DNA of 64,000 bases from an uncultured Pontibacter sp. (GCF_947499215.1 NZ_CANMNI010000003.1:682001-746000), one strand, 5' to 3'; counted from the first letter of the stretch, positions 38,860-48,576 are shown. The notes: a model not told the origin generated them from the letters alone. Made by a program: numbers and translations.

Positions 38860-40119
38860 ATGTCCCACATCATCGACAGACGGAAGAACGACAAGGGGAA
38901 GTCTACCGGTAACCGGCAGAAGTTTCTGAAGCGGGTGGAGAACCAGATCAAGAAGGCTATACCTGACATTATCTCGCAAGAGAGCATAAAGGACAGCAGT
39001 GCGGGTGGTAGTGTGAAGGTACCTGTACGCGGACTCCAGGAGCCGAGCTTCCACCACGATTCCAAATCAGGTAAAAAGCAGACGGTGCGCCCCGGCAACG
39101 ACAAATACAGCGAAGGTGACCGCGTGCCCAAACCCAAGGGCGGCGGCGGAGGAGGCGGCAAAGGCAAAGGCTCCAACAGTCCGGAGGTGACCGAGGACGA
39201 TTTTACGGTGGTGCTGTCTCGGGAGGAGTTTCTAAAATACTTTTTTGATGACTTGGAGCTTCCGAACATGGTGAAGAAGCTGATGGAGAGCACCGAGAAT
39301 TTTGAGATGAGACGTGCCGGATATACCCGCGACAGCGTTCCTTCGCGACTCAACATCAAATCCAGTTACCAACAGTCGCTTGGGCGTCGACTGGCCTTAA
39401 AAGGCGTGCTGGACAAGAAGTTGGCTTTGCTGGAGGAGCAGCTGTCGCTGGCTTCCGGTCCGGAGGAGAAGGCGATGTTGGCTGAAGAAGTCGAAAAGGT
39501 GAGGAGACAGGCCAACACACTGCCATTTTTTGAGGACATCGACCTCCGCTACAATAATTTTGAGCGCGTGCCTATACCTATCACCTCGGCTGTGATGTTC
39601 TGCATCATGGACGTGTCGGCTTCCATGGGGCAACACGAGAAAGACATTGCCAAGCGGTTTTTCACGCTACTCTACATCTTCCTGACAAGGCAGTACAAGA
39701 ACGTGGAGCTGGTCTTTATCCGGCACCACACCGAAGCCAAGGAGGTGAACGAAGAGGAGTTTTTCAACTCCCGCGAGAGTGGGGGAACAGTGGTGGCGCC
39801 TTCGCTTAAGCTGATGGAGCAGATCATGCGCACGCGCTACAACGAGAGCTGGAATGTGTACTGCTGCCAAGCCTCGGACGGTGACGTGTGGTCGAAGCAG
39901 GACGCTACAGAGTGTAAGCTGCTCGTGCTCGAAAATATCCTGCCCGCCATCCAGTACATGGCATACATCGAGATCAACAACAACCCGCGCGAAAGCGACC
40001 TGTGGCAGGCCTACAGCCGCATCAGCGACGACGATGCCTTCTCGATCCGGCAGGTGTATGAGCCTTACGAAATCTGGCCCGTTTTTCAAGGGTTGTTTAG
40101 GAAGAGGAGTGCTGTCTAG
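38860..40119 (+). CDS. yeaH: YeaH/YhbH-family (DUF444) protein
   Basis: 419 residues, second gene of the PrkA-YeaH-SpoVR trio. A charged N-terminus and Gly/Lys-rich linker (about 88-103) precede a von Willebrand A-like domain with MIDAS-type motif IMDVSASMGQHEKD near residue 248. A conserved C-terminus has EIWPVFQGLF. It is thought to partner the PrkA kinase under stress. It starts 90 bases after prkA across an inverted repeat. The domain call is firm; the molecular role is not settled in the literature I know. Confidence 0.93.
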   Translation: MSHIIDRRKNDKGKSTGNRQKFLKRVENQIKKAIPDIISQESIKDSSAGGSVKVPVRGLQEPSFHHDSKSGKKQTVRPGNDKYSEGDRVPKPKGGGGGGGKGKGSNSPEVTEDDFTVVLSREEFLKYFFDDLELPNMVKKLMESTENFEMRRAGYTRDSVPSRLNIKSSYQQSLGRRLALKGVLDKKLALLEEQLSLASGPEEKAMLAEEVEKVRRQANTLPFFEDIDLRYNNFERVPIPITSAVMFCIMDVSASMGQHEKDIAKRFFTLLYIFLTRQYKNVELVFIRHHTEAKEVNEEEFFNSRESGGTVVAPSLKLMEQIMRTRYNESWNVYCCQASDGDVWSKQDATECKLLVLENILPAIQYMAYIEINNNPRESDLWQAYSRISDDDAFSIRQVYEPYEIWPVFQGLFRKRSAV

Positions 40120-40441
40120 ATAAGGACTTGCAGGATTATAGAGAATTGTAGGGATTGATATACCTTGTAGGGACAGGTCGCGACCTGTCCGAATCGTGCA
40201 CAGAATCCACTCTGGAGCAGCAGATAAGATACAGCGAAATTCTCCCCTTGAGGACAACCTAAAGCGTGAGCTTTAGAGTTGAGAGCTAAGCTCATGAAGG
40301 GTGTTGGCGTCTAGCACAAGACTTTAGCAACTGGCCTTACACCCCTGTGGTCCCCTCAAGGGGACAGTTTCCGCCTAGCAACTCAGAAGGGTAGAGGCAG
40401 GTTCTTTATTCCTAGGCAAGCAACATCTGAATAACAATACC
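40120..40441. repeat. Repeat-rich intergenic spacer between yeaH and spoVR
   Basis: 322 bases without a gene. It contains a copy of the dispersed repeat (40163-40218), with a perfect 20-base palindrome at 40171-40190 (half-site GGACAGGTCG). It also contains a CCCCTCAAGGGG-type element at about 40344-40370. The spacer interrupts an otherwise conserved operon. Confidence 0.65.
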
Positions 40442-41953
40442 ATGACAGACAAAGAGAAATATCGGGCGATGTTTTGCAATCCCAACTGGGACTACGAAAC
40501 GCTGGAGGCGGCTGATCGGGTGATCAGTCAGATAGGGCAGGAGTACCTTCGTCTGAAGACATACCCGAACCAGATCGAGATCGTGACTTCGGAGCAGATG
40601 CTCGACGCCTATGCACTAACCGGGCTGCCAACTTCGTACCCGCACTGGAAATTTGGAAAAGACTTCGTGCTCAACCAGAACAACTACACCAAGGGCCGCA
40701 TGGGGCTGTCTTACGAATTGGTGATTAACTCCAACCCCTGCATCAGCTACAACATGGAGAACAACTCCACCTGCATGATGCTGCTCGTGATCGCCCACGC
40801 CTGCCAAGGACACAACGCCTTCTTCGCCAATAACTACATGTTTCTAGATTGGACCTCGGCCGACTCCATTGTCGACTATATGGCTTTTGCGCGGGACTAT
40901 ATAATGAAGTGCGAGGAAGAGTATGGCGAGGAAGAAGTGGAGCGCGTGCTCGATGCCGCCCACGCCCTCATGAACCACGGGGTAGATAAGTATAAAAAGC
41001 CCTCTAAACTGTCGGCCAAGGAGGAGAATGAAAGGCTTAAGAAACTTACTGCTATCAGGCATGAAAACTACAATGAGATCTGGCGCACGCTGCCGCAAGG
41101 CGCTGCCGACATCGAAACAAATACTGCAGACGACGGCCGTTTCCCAAAAGAACCGGAAGAGAACATTCTGTATTTTATAGAAAAGTATGCCCCTACCATG
41201 CCCGCTTGGAAGCGGGAGATCGTGCGGATTGTCCGCAAGGTATCGCAGTACTTTTATCCGCAGGGCGCTACCAAAGTTATGAATGAGGGCTTTGCGACTT
41301 TTGTGCACTACCACATCATCAACAAGATGTTTGAAGAAGGCTACCTCAACGACGGTTTTATGCTCGAGTTCATCAAAAGCCACAGCGGCGTGCTTTTCCA
41401 GCCGGACTACAACAGCAAGTTCTACTCCGGCCTCAATCCCTATACCTTAGGCTTCAACATTTTCATGGATATCAAGCGCATCTGCCAAGAGCCGACCGAA
41501 GAGGACAAGGCTTGGTTTCCCGACTTGATCGGGAAGGACTGGCTGGAGCAGGTAATTTATGTGATGGAGAATTTCCGGGACGATAGTTTTATTCTGCAGT
41601 ACCTCTCCCCGAAAGTCATCCGTGATATGAAGCTCTTCACCATCATCGACAACGAGGGGGAGACGGAGTATGAGATCGGCGCGATTCACAATGAGCGGGG
41701 CTACCGCCGAGTGCGCGAGCAACTGGCGGCGCAGTACGATCGCTCCAGCCTCGTGCCCAACATTCAGATCACCCGCGTGGACCGGCACCAGACCAGCAAG
41801 CTATACCTGACGCACTACATCCAGAAAGACCGCAAACTCGACATCAAAAACGCCAAAGCCACCCTCGCCCACATCCGCTATTTGTGGGGCTTCCCAGTGG
41901 AGCTGCACTCTAAAAACAAGCTGGGCATCAACGAAACCAGCTTTTCAGTCTAA
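40442..41953 (+). CDS. SpoVR-family protein
   Basis: 503 residues, third member of the prkA-yeaH-spoVR stress cluster (YcgB in enterobacteria). Soluble. Conserved blocks: MLLVIAHACQGHNAFFANNY, DYMAFARDYIMKCEEEYGEEEVE, KVMNEGFATFVHYHIINKMF and YTLGFNIFMDIKRI. Despite the spore-related name it occurs widely in non-sporulating bacteria; its activity is unknown. Followed by a bidirectional terminator. Confidence 0.94.
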   Translation: MTDKEKYRAMFCNPNWDYETLEAADRVISQIGQEYLRLKTYPNQIEIVTSEQMLDAYALTGLPTSYPHWKFGKDFVLNQNNYTKGRMGLSYELVINSNPCISYNMENNSTCMMLLVIAHACQGHNAFFANNYMFLDWTSADSIVDYMAFARDYIMKCEEEYGEEEVERVLDAAHALMNHGVDKYKKPSKLSAKEENERLKKLTAIRHENYNEIWRTLPQGAADIETNTADDGRFPKEPEENILYFIEKYAPTMPAWKREIVRIVRKVSQYFYPQGATKVMNEGFATFVHYHIINKMFEEGYLNDGFMLEFIKSHSGVLFQPDYNSKFYSGLNPYTLGFNIFMDIKRICQEPTEEDKAWFPDLIGKDWLEQVIYVMENFRDDSFILQYLSPKVIRDMKLFTIIDNEGETEYEIGAIHNERGYRRVREQLAAQYDRSSLVPNIQITRVDRHQTSKLYLTHYIQKDRKLDIKNAKATLAHIRYLWGFPVELHSKNKLGINETSFSV

Positions 41954-42035
41954 GCAGCGCCAGTCAGTCCACTCAGCTACACAGTTTTCGGCCATGTGAG
42001 AAGTGTGGAAAGGCTTACCTTTCAGCACCATCAAA

Positions 42036-42088
42036 AAAAAGCTCCCTTCGCGAAAAGGGAGCTTTTTGATATAGTCGTGTGCTATATC
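42036..42088. terminator. Bidirectional terminator plus second hairpin
   Basis: AAAAAGCTCCCTT (42036-42048) pairs with AAGGGAGCTTTTT (42055-42067). An adjacent hairpin GATATAG/CTATATC (42068-42074 with 42082-42088) follows. It separates convergent spoVR and the fasciclin gene. Confidence 0.9.
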
Positions 42089-42114
42089 AATTTATGTTGA
42101 CAATGTATTCTGGT

Positions 42115-42837
42115 TTAATCGTTGGTCGGCGTAATAACAGCGTCAATTACATGGATTCTACCGTTAGATGCTTCAATATCGCTCCTGAGAATCTGAGCTC
42201 CTCCGATACGTGTCGTACCTAAGTTATTGTCTGAATCAAGCATAATATAGCTAGTATCCGTTATGCGGATACGGTCGTTATTCTGTAGCTGCGTTGAAGC
42301 CAAGTCTGAAGACACGATGTGATTCTGCACCATTCTTGAAAGTGCCGCATAGTTATCGCCTAATAAAAGGTTCTCCAGTTCTGCTTTTGGCAGTTTTGCA
42401 AACGCTTCGTTCGTCGGAGCGAAAAGTGTCAGCCTCTCTACACGTTGAATGTCGTCTTCAAGCTGGGCCTGTTCAATAAGTTTTACGAAAGTGGAGAGGT
42501 TCGGACTTTTTCTTGCCAGTTCCATCACATCGTATCGCTCTGTGTTATCGATTCCTTCAAACATCTGGTCTATCTCTTCCGGGTTCTCCATCATCAGAGC
42601 AGTAGCGGGTAAGGTGACTATTGGCACTGTTATCTGTTCTTCTACCACCAGTACCTCATAGCCTTCCATATCAGTAACGTCTCCTGCCATCGTTTCGGTC
42701 TCACTCATGCTCGTGTCTTCCATGGTGGTATCTTCCATGGCGGTAGTCTCTTCCGAACTGGCGCAGCCAAATAGGACGAAGGTTGATAATGTCATCACTG
42801 CCAATGGTTTTAAAAAGTTCTTTTTCATAGTATTCAT
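42115..42837 (-). CDS. Fasciclin (FAS1) domain lipoprotein
   Basis: 240 residues; N-terminal lipoprotein signal with lipobox LFGC and a Met/Glu/Asp/Thr-rich linker made of short repeats (TTAMEDTTMEDTSMSETETM). The FAS1 domain spans about residues 100-238, with H1-like LTLFAPTNEAFAKLP and H2-like IEASNGRIHVIDAVITP. FAS1 domains mediate adhesion or matrix contacts; this one should sit on the envelope surface. Single gene. Confidence 0.92.
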   Translation of the reverse strand: MNTMKKNFLKPLAVMTLSTFVLFGCASSEETTAMEDTTMEDTSMSETETMAGDVTDMEGYEVLVVEEQITVPIVTLPATALMMENPEEIDQMFEGIDNTERYDVMELARKSPNLSTFVKLIEQAQLEDDIQRVERLTLFAPTNEAFAKLPKAELENLLLGDNYAALSRMVQNHIVSSDLASTQLQNNDRIRITDTSYIMLDSDNNLGTTRIGGAQILRSDIEASNGRIHVIDAVITPTND

Positions 42838-43025
42838 ATTTTAAGTTTGTTAAAAATATAGTCAGGAAATATACCTACAGTATATTTTAACTGATACAAT
42901 CTCAACTAGTTACAATTTAAGGACTTTTCTAAGGCATTAGCGCACGGATTACCGCGATAGCTGTTTTTCTCTTTGGGTGCTGAGAGCTGTTTATGGATTA
43001 TATTTATACAGTGGTAAAACCCTCC

Positions 43026-44258
43026 TTAATGCGTTTTTATAAACTCCCGCAGCCCCTGCTCAAACAGCTCCACCTCTTCCATTGTGTTGTATGGCGCTAG
43101 GCCAATGCGCACCCAGCCGCCCATCGGGTTCACGCCCAGTTTGTCGGCCATGGTGGAGGCGTAGAAGTGTCCGTCGGCGATGCACATGTTGTAATGCTCG
43201 GCAAACCAGCTTGTGACTTCGCGTGCTTTGATGCCCGGCAAGGTAAAGGCGAAGGTCGGCGTCTTGTAGATTCCTTTCGGTGCCCGGTAGAGCTTTAGTT
43301 CCGGCAGCTGCCGCAGGAAGCTGTCTAACCGTGCGGTGAGTTCCTGCTCGTGCTCCTCAATGCGCTGCATACCTGACTGCAGGCGCTCTCTTCGAGTGGC
43401 GCCTTCTCCCAACTGCTCTATAAATGTGATCGCCCCGATCAGACTGGCGATGGCCTCGTGGTTCTGTGTGCCCGTTTCGAGCTTGTCCGGTATCTGCTGC
43501 GGGGCGGGAGCCAGTTTGTATACCTGCAGTTTTTCAAAAAGGGAGGCCGCGATCACGGCCATACCGATGTGCGGACCAAAAAACTTGTAGGCCGAGCACA
43601 GCAGCACATCGCAGCCCAGTTCTTGAAAATCGATGGGCAGATGCGGCACCGCATGCACGGCGTCGATGATCACGATTGCATTCACTTCCTTTGCCCGGGC
43701 GATCACCCGCGCAACATCCGTCACAGTGCCCGTTACGTTCGAGGACATCCCCACCGCCACTAGTTTGGTTTTCTCCGTAATCAGCTCGTCCAGTTTCTCC
43801 AGATCCAAGGTATAGGTGTCAGGGTTCAGCTCAATAAACTTCACCTTGGCGGCCTTGTCCTTGGCCAGTGTCACCCAAGGGTCCACATTAGCTCGGTGGT
43901 CCATTTCGGTTACCACCACTTCGTCATCGGCCGTGATAAAGGAGCCTAGGCTGCGGGCGATGCTAAAGGCCAGCGTGGTCATGTTCTGCCCGAAAGCCAC
44001 TTCCTCTGGGGCGCAGTGCAGCAGGTCGGCAACGGCCTTTCTGCCTTCCAGCAGCAGGTTGTCGGTCCCGATGCTGGTCGGGAAGGCGCCGTGCAGGTTG
44101 GCCATACCACCCGTAATGTAGGCCATCATGCTATCAATCGCCTGTTGCGCCATCTGTGTGCCGCCGGGACCGTCGAAATAAATGTAAGGTTTGTGATCGC
44201 CGGTCTCCCGCAGGGCAGGAAAGGCAGCGCGAAGCTGTTGTACAGATAGTTTATGCAT
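43026..44258 (-). CDS. Cysteine desulfurase-like class V aminotransferase
   Basis: 410 residues from MHKLSVQQLRAAF (an ATG at 44285 adds nine). PLP enzyme; the Schiff-base lysine is in CSAYKFFGPHIGM. Other marks: DGPGGTQMAQQAIDSMM, VVTEMDHRANVDPWV and ETGTQNHEAIASLIGAI. The family is the cysteine desulfurase-like group related to SufS/CsdA, but no suf/isc partner is nearby, so the true substrate is uncertain. The active-site loop cysteine of SufS is not obvious. Single gene, divergent from the glycosyltransferase. Confidence 0.88.
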   Translation of the reverse strand: MHKLSVQQLRAAFPALRETGDHKPYIYFDGPGGTQMAQQAIDSMMAYITGGMANLHGAFPTSIGTDNLLLEGRKAVADLLHCAPEEVAFGQNMTTLAFSIARSLGSFITADDEVVVTEMDHRANVDPWVTLAKDKAAKVKFIELNPDTYTLDLEKLDELITEKTKLVAVGMSSNVTGTVTDVARVIARAKEVNAIVIIDAVHAVPHLPIDFQELGCDVLLCSAYKFFGPHIGMAVIAASLFEKLQVYKLAPAPQQIPDKLETGTQNHEAIASLIGAITFIEQLGEGATRRERLQSGMQRIEEHEQELTARLDSFLRQLPELKLYRAPKGIYKTPTFAFTLPGIKAREVTSWFAEHYNMCIADGHFYASTMADKLGVNPMGGWVRIGLAPYNTMEEVELFEQGLREFIKTH

Positions 44259-44534
44259 AGCGTATGTATACTGGCTCTGGTTCATATGGATACAAGCAAA
44301 TTAAGCACTATAGCCATTTTAACAAACCCTTTGACGCTACTAGCTGAAAAACAAGTCATTGGATGGTGCCCGTCCTTGTTCTTTTTCGTATGCTCTTATA
44401 GCCCCTCTATGGATTCTGCGGGAAGGAAGGCCCTGATAACCAACAATCAGGGCGACTTGGGTACTGATTTTAGATCAGGATATACTGATTGCTTGAGGCA
44501 CTGATGCAACCGGACCTTACTTGTTTTTTTGCCT

Positions 44535-45599
44535 ATGAGAATAGCGCAGGTAGCACCACTAACTGAAAGCGTACCCCCACAAGCCTATGGCGGCACGGAA
44601 AGAATCGTGGCTTATCTTACGAATAAGCTGGTAGATATGGGGCACGAGGTAACCCTGTTTGCCAGCGGCGATTCTGTTACAAAAGCGAAGCTGATCGCCC
44701 CGACACCTGTCGCCTTAAGACATAACCCGCACATTGTAGATGCCATTGCCCACATCATACATTTGCTCGAACTGGTGCAGCAAGTCCAGCATGAGTTCGA
44801 CATCATCCATTACCACGTAGATTATTTTCATTTCCCCTTTTCACGCCGCAGCACAACCGCCCATTGTACCACGATGCACGGGCGTCTAGATATTGAGGAC
44901 CTTAAGCCTTTGTTCAGGGAGTTCTCCGACATGCCTTTGGTTTCCATCTCAAACGCCCAGCGCAAACCCTTGGCTTTTGCCAATTTTATCAAAACCATTT
45001 ACCATGGCATACCCCAAGATCTTTTAAAGCTCCATGAAGCAAAAGGACAGTACTTAGCCTTTATCGGCAGAATTTCTCCGGAAAAGAGATTAGACAGAGC
45101 CATAGAGATTGCCACCAAAGCGGGCATCCCTTTAAAGGTCGCGGCAAAGGTGGACAAGGTGGATATTCCCTATTATGAACAGCACATCAAGTCCCTGCTG
45201 GACAATCCCTTGGTGGAGTACATAGGGGAGATCAACGATATAGAGAAGAACGATTTTTTGGGGAATGCCAGCGCCCTTCTTTTTCCGATTGACTGGCCCG
45301 AGCCCTTCGGACTGGTCATGATTGAATCGATGGCCTGCGGCACCCCGGTAATCGCCTACAAATGCGGGAGCGTGCCCGAAGTAATCGATGAGGGTCAAAC
45401 CGGTTTCATAGTAAACAGTGTGGACGAGGCCGTTGAGCGGGTAAAGCAGCTGGACAGGATAGACAGAAAAGTATGCCGGAAGGTTTTTGAGAAAAGATTC
45501 TCCGACCGGCGCATGGCTGAGGATTATGTGGCTTTATATCAGGAGCTGATTGAAGATAAGTATTTGACACAAAACCCATTGAGTTATGAGCGTTATTGA
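44535..45599 (+). CDS. Glycosyltransferase family 4 protein
   Basis: 354 residues from MRIAQVAPLTESVPP. GT-B fold: N-terminal acceptor domain (YGGTERIVAYLTNKLVDMGHEVTLFASGDS), C-terminal donor domain with AFIGRISPEKRLDRAIEIA and the E-x7-E motif in WPEPFGLVMIESMACGTPVIAY. The downstream amylo-alpha-1,6-glucosidase overlaps it by 14 bases, so the two are translationally coupled. They probably act on the same glucan or a related saccharide (inference). The donor sugar cannot be read from sequence. Confidence 0.93.
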   Translation: MRIAQVAPLTESVPPQAYGGTERIVAYLTNKLVDMGHEVTLFASGDSVTKAKLIAPTPVALRHNPHIVDAIAHIIHLLELVQQVQHEFDIIHYHVDYFHFPFSRRSTTAHCTTMHGRLDIEDLKPLFREFSDMPLVSISNAQRKPLAFANFIKTIYHGIPQDLLKLHEAKGQYLAFIGRISPEKRLDRAIEIATKAGIPLKVAAKVDKVDIPYYEQHIKSLLDNPLVEYIGEINDIEKNDFLGNASALLFPIDWPEPFGLVMIESMACGTPVIAYKCGSVPEVIDEGQTGFIVNSVDEAVERVKQLDRIDRKVCRKVFEKRFSDRRMAEDYVALYQELIEDKYLTQNPLSYERY

Positions 45600-47754
45600 A
45601 CATGAGGGCCAATACTATATTTTATCAGAATCATCGTTTGCGGATAGTAAGAACATTATTCTGAAACAGGGGGATTCCTTTGGAATCTTCGACAGGTATG
45701 GTGACATCTTCCCAATCGGGAAAAGTCATTATGGCTTATTCCATGAGGGTACACGCTTTCTGTCCCATCTGGAATTTACCATACAGGGGAAGAAGCCTTT
45801 GCTGCTGAGTGCCAACCTGCGGGAGGAGAATGAAATACTGACCGTAGACCTCACCAATCCTGATTACCATGATGACGGGCTGGATAGGATGATAGAGCAC
45901 GGAGCTATCCATATCCTGCGCAAAAAGTTTATCTACAAAGGCTATTACTTCGAGCGGTTTCATTTTCAGAATTTTCTGAACAGGACTCTGAAATACAGGG
46001 TTGGTTTTCAGTTTAACAATGATTTTGCCGATATTTTTGAAATAAGGGGGATGGAAAGAGCATCCCGTGGACAACTCTTGGGCTTTAAGAGCAATGGAGA
46101 CTTGCTCGAACTGGAATACGTCGGATTGGATGGCGTTTCCCGCAAAACAACCATCGAGATGGACTGCGACTGCCAGGTTGGTTTCGATGAGAATCAGCTG
46201 GATTTTGAGATGGAGCTTCAACCGAGAGAGCAAAAAACCTTTTATTTGAGAATAGGTTTCGTCACAGACGGGGTATATCCGACGCCCCTATCGTTTGATG
46301 AGGCACGCCCGGCCTTGTTGTCCGGAATCAGAACCCAGAAAGAATCTTCCTGCCGTTTCCATTCCAGCAACGATCAGTTCAATGCCTGGGTCAATGCCTC
46401 CATGTCGGATCTGTATACCCTGCTGACTGAAACAGAGCATGGGCTTTACCCTTATGCGGGTATTCCGTGGTATAGCACGCCCTTTGGCCGCGACGGCATC
46501 ATTACCGCCTTCATGTGCCTGTGGATGGATCCTGCCATCACCAAAGGGGTTCTGAAATTTCTGGCGGCCACACAGGCCGCTGAGTTGAATGATTTTCAGG
46601 ATGCGGAACCGGGGAAGATCTTCCATGAAATGCGGAAAGGCGAAATGGCGGCCACCAAAGAGATCCCGTTTCAGCTTTACTATGGTACTATCGACGCGAC
46701 CATGCTATTTGTGGTACTGGCCGGGGAGTATTTACAGCGAACGAACGATCAGGAAACCATCCGGAACATCTGGCCCAGCATACAGGCTGCCATCACTTGG
46801 ATAAACGAATATGGCGACTTGGACAAGGATGGGTTGGTGGAATATCAGAAAAAATCTGAGAACGGGCTGGATAACCAAGGTTGGAAAGATTCCTTTGACT
46901 CCATTTTTTACAAAGACGGAGAACTGGCAAAATTGCCCATCGCACTCTGCGAGGTGCAGGCCTATACCTACGATGCAAAAGTAAAAGCAGCCGAAATGGC
47001 CCGTGTCCTTGGGGAGGATGCTTACGCGGATCAAATGACCAAAGAGGCCCGGGACCTGAAGGCTAAATTCAACCGCCTGTTCTGGTCAGAGGAAAACGCC
47101 ACGTTTGTGATTGCGCTCGATGGTGACAAAGAGCAGTGCGATGTCAGGTCCTCTAACGCCGGACAATGCCTTTTCAGCAGAATAGCGGAACCTGAAAAAG
47201 CAAAGGCTGCCATGCAAAGTTTGCTCTCCGAGGATATGTTCAGCGGTTGGGGCATCAGGACCATCAGCAAGAACGAGAAAAACTACAACCCCATGTCGTA
47301 TCACAACGGCTCTATCTGGCCGCACGATAATGCGCTGACAGCCTTTGGAATGCACCGCTACGATAACAAGGACGGTGTAAACCGGATTTTTGAAGCGATG
47401 ATGGAGACCAGTCTGTACATGGAAAATAAGCGACTGCCCGAGCTTTTCTGCGGATTCAACAGAAGAGAATCCGAAGGGCCAACCGCTTACCCGGTTGCCT
47501 GTTCTCCCCAAGCTTGGGCAGTCGCCTCCGTGTTTATGATGATACAGTCCTGTTTGGGCATCGAGATCTATGCAAAGGAGAAATGCCTGCGTTTCAACAA
47601 TCCCTCTCTACCGGATTTTATGGACTCCATTAGGGTAACTGATCTGAGAATAAACGGGGCCAGTATCAGTTTCTTGGCTGACAAGCAACACGACTCAGTG
47701 GCCATCCAGATCTTGGAAAAAACTGGTGACTTGGATGTGATCGTGAAGTTGTGA
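45586..47754 (+). CDS. Amylo-alpha-1,6-glucosidase / glycogen debranching-type protein
   Basis: 722 residues. An N-terminal beta-sandwich (glycogen debranching N-terminal type, about 1-230: FGIFDRYGDIFPIGKSHYGLFHEGTRFLSHLE) is followed by an alpha/alpha-barrel hydrolase domain. That domain has YPYAGIPWYSTPFGRDGIIT, IEWINEYGDLDKDGLVEY-like sequence and YNPMSYHNGSIWPHDNALTA with acidic residues typical of the clan. No signal peptide, so intracellular. It overlaps the glycosyltransferase by 14 bases. It is likely to trim alpha-1,6 branches or a similar glucoside. Confidence 0.9.
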   Translation: MSVIEHEGQYYILSESSFADSKNIILKQGDSFGIFDRYGDIFPIGKSHYGLFHEGTRFLSHLEFTIQGKKPLLLSANLREENEILTVDLTNPDYHDDGLDRMIEHGAIHILRKKFIYKGYYFERFHFQNFLNRTLKYRVGFQFNNDFADIFEIRGMERASRGQLLGFKSNGDLLELEYVGLDGVSRKTTIEMDCDCQVGFDENQLDFEMELQPREQKTFYLRIGFVTDGVYPTPLSFDEARPALLSGIRTQKESSCRFHSSNDQFNAWVNASMSDLYTLLTETEHGLYPYAGIPWYSTPFGRDGIITAFMCLWMDPAITKGVLKFLAATQAAELNDFQDAEPGKIFHEMRKGEMAATKEIPFQLYYGTIDATMLFVVLAGEYLQRTNDQETIRNIWPSIQAAITWINEYGDLDKDGLVEYQKKSENGLDNQGWKDSFDSIFYKDGELAKLPIALCEVQAYTYDAKVKAAEMARVLGEDAYADQMTKEARDLKAKFNRLFWSEENATFVIALDGDKEQCDVRSSNAGQCLFSRIAEPEKAKAAMQSLLSEDMFSGWGIRTISKNEKNYNPMSYHNGSIWPHDNALTAFGMHRYDNKDGVNRIFEAMMETSLYMENKRLPELFCGFNRRESEGPTAYPVACSPQAWAVASVFMMIQSCLGIEIYAKEKCLRFNNPSLPDFMDSIRVTDLRINGASISFLADKQHDSVAIQILEKTGDLDVIVKL

Positions 47755-47780
47755 GGGTGTGGCTTTCTAGGGAGCAGAGG

Positions 47781-47939
47781 CGTTTAGTTCTAGTTTTATA
47801 GCGCGAGCGTCCTCGCTCGTGCTTAGTATGGCGGTGGCCTCTGGCCGCACTACATAAGAAAACTGGGCCAGAGGCCCCACAATAGTAGACACGAGCGAGG
47901 ACGCTCGCGCCATACATTTAGCATTCGCTAGAACTAACG
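47781..47939. repeat. MITE-like composite inverted repeat
   Basis: A perfect 21-base inverted repeat (47801-47821 with 47890-47910; core GAGCGTCCTCGCTC) encloses a second inner pair (GGCCTCTGGCC with GGCCAGAGGCC). It is flanked by an outer imperfect pair CGTTTAGTTCTAG/CTAGAACTAACG (47781-47793 and 47928-47939). No ORF inside. It looks like a non-autonomous mobile or REP-type element. Confidence 0.7.
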
Positions 47940-47981
47940 GTCCTGCCTCTTGGGAGGGGCAGGTAAGTGTATAACAGCAAA

Positions 47982-48449
47982 CTACTCATTAAAGTGATAC
48001 AAAAACGTGATCACGCCGGCATAGGCGGGCTTCTTGCTGCCTTCTATTTCGAGCATTACTTCGATCTGGGTTTTGGCAATGCCGCGTAGGTTCTTTACGG
48101 ACAATACCTTGGCGCGAAGGCGAACACGGCTGTTTACGGTCACGGCTTGGTTAAAGCGCAGGTTCTCGATCTCATAATTCACCTGCATTTTAACGTTGCC
48201 GATCGTCACGATCTTGGCCCACAAATAAGGCAGCAGCGAAACGGTCAGGTAGCCGTGCGCGATGGTGGCTCCGAAAGGCGTCTCTGTTTTGGCACGCTCC
48301 TCATCCAAGTGGATCCACTGGTAATCAAGGGTGGCGTCGGCGAATTTGTTTATCTGCTCCTGCGTGATGGTGTGGTAGTCTGACACGCCCAGTTCATTCC
48401 CCTCATATGCTTCGAGTTCCTGCAGACTGTTAATAAGAATTTGGCTCAT
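47982..48449 (-). CDS. MaoC-family dehydratase
   Basis: 155 residues, hot-dog fold. The hydratase-2 motif region is FADATLDYQWIHLDEERAKTE followed by FGATIAHGYLTVSLLPYL, giving the expected Asp and His. The family includes (R)-specific enoyl-CoA hydratases of fatty-acid and polyhydroxyalkanoate metabolism. No CoA-linked neighbour indicates the substrate. The gene stands alone, divergent from the aldo/keto reductase. Confidence 0.92.
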   Translation of the reverse strand: MSQILINSLQELEAYEGNELGVSDYHTITQEQINKFADATLDYQWIHLDEERAKTETPFGATIAHGYLTVSLLPYLWAKIVTIGNVKMQVNYEIENLRFNQAVTVNSRVRLRAKVLSVKNLRGIAKTQIEVMLEIEGSKKPAYAGVITFLYHFNE

Positions 48450-48576
48450 GGTGTTGTTTGTGATTTGTTAGGTTTAGGTGTTCGGATAACAGGTATAGCT
48501 ACTCCGATTGACAACATTAGTTTCTCTTTCAGAGTAGTCCTGAAGAGTACGTAAGGACGAATATATCAAAAATACG

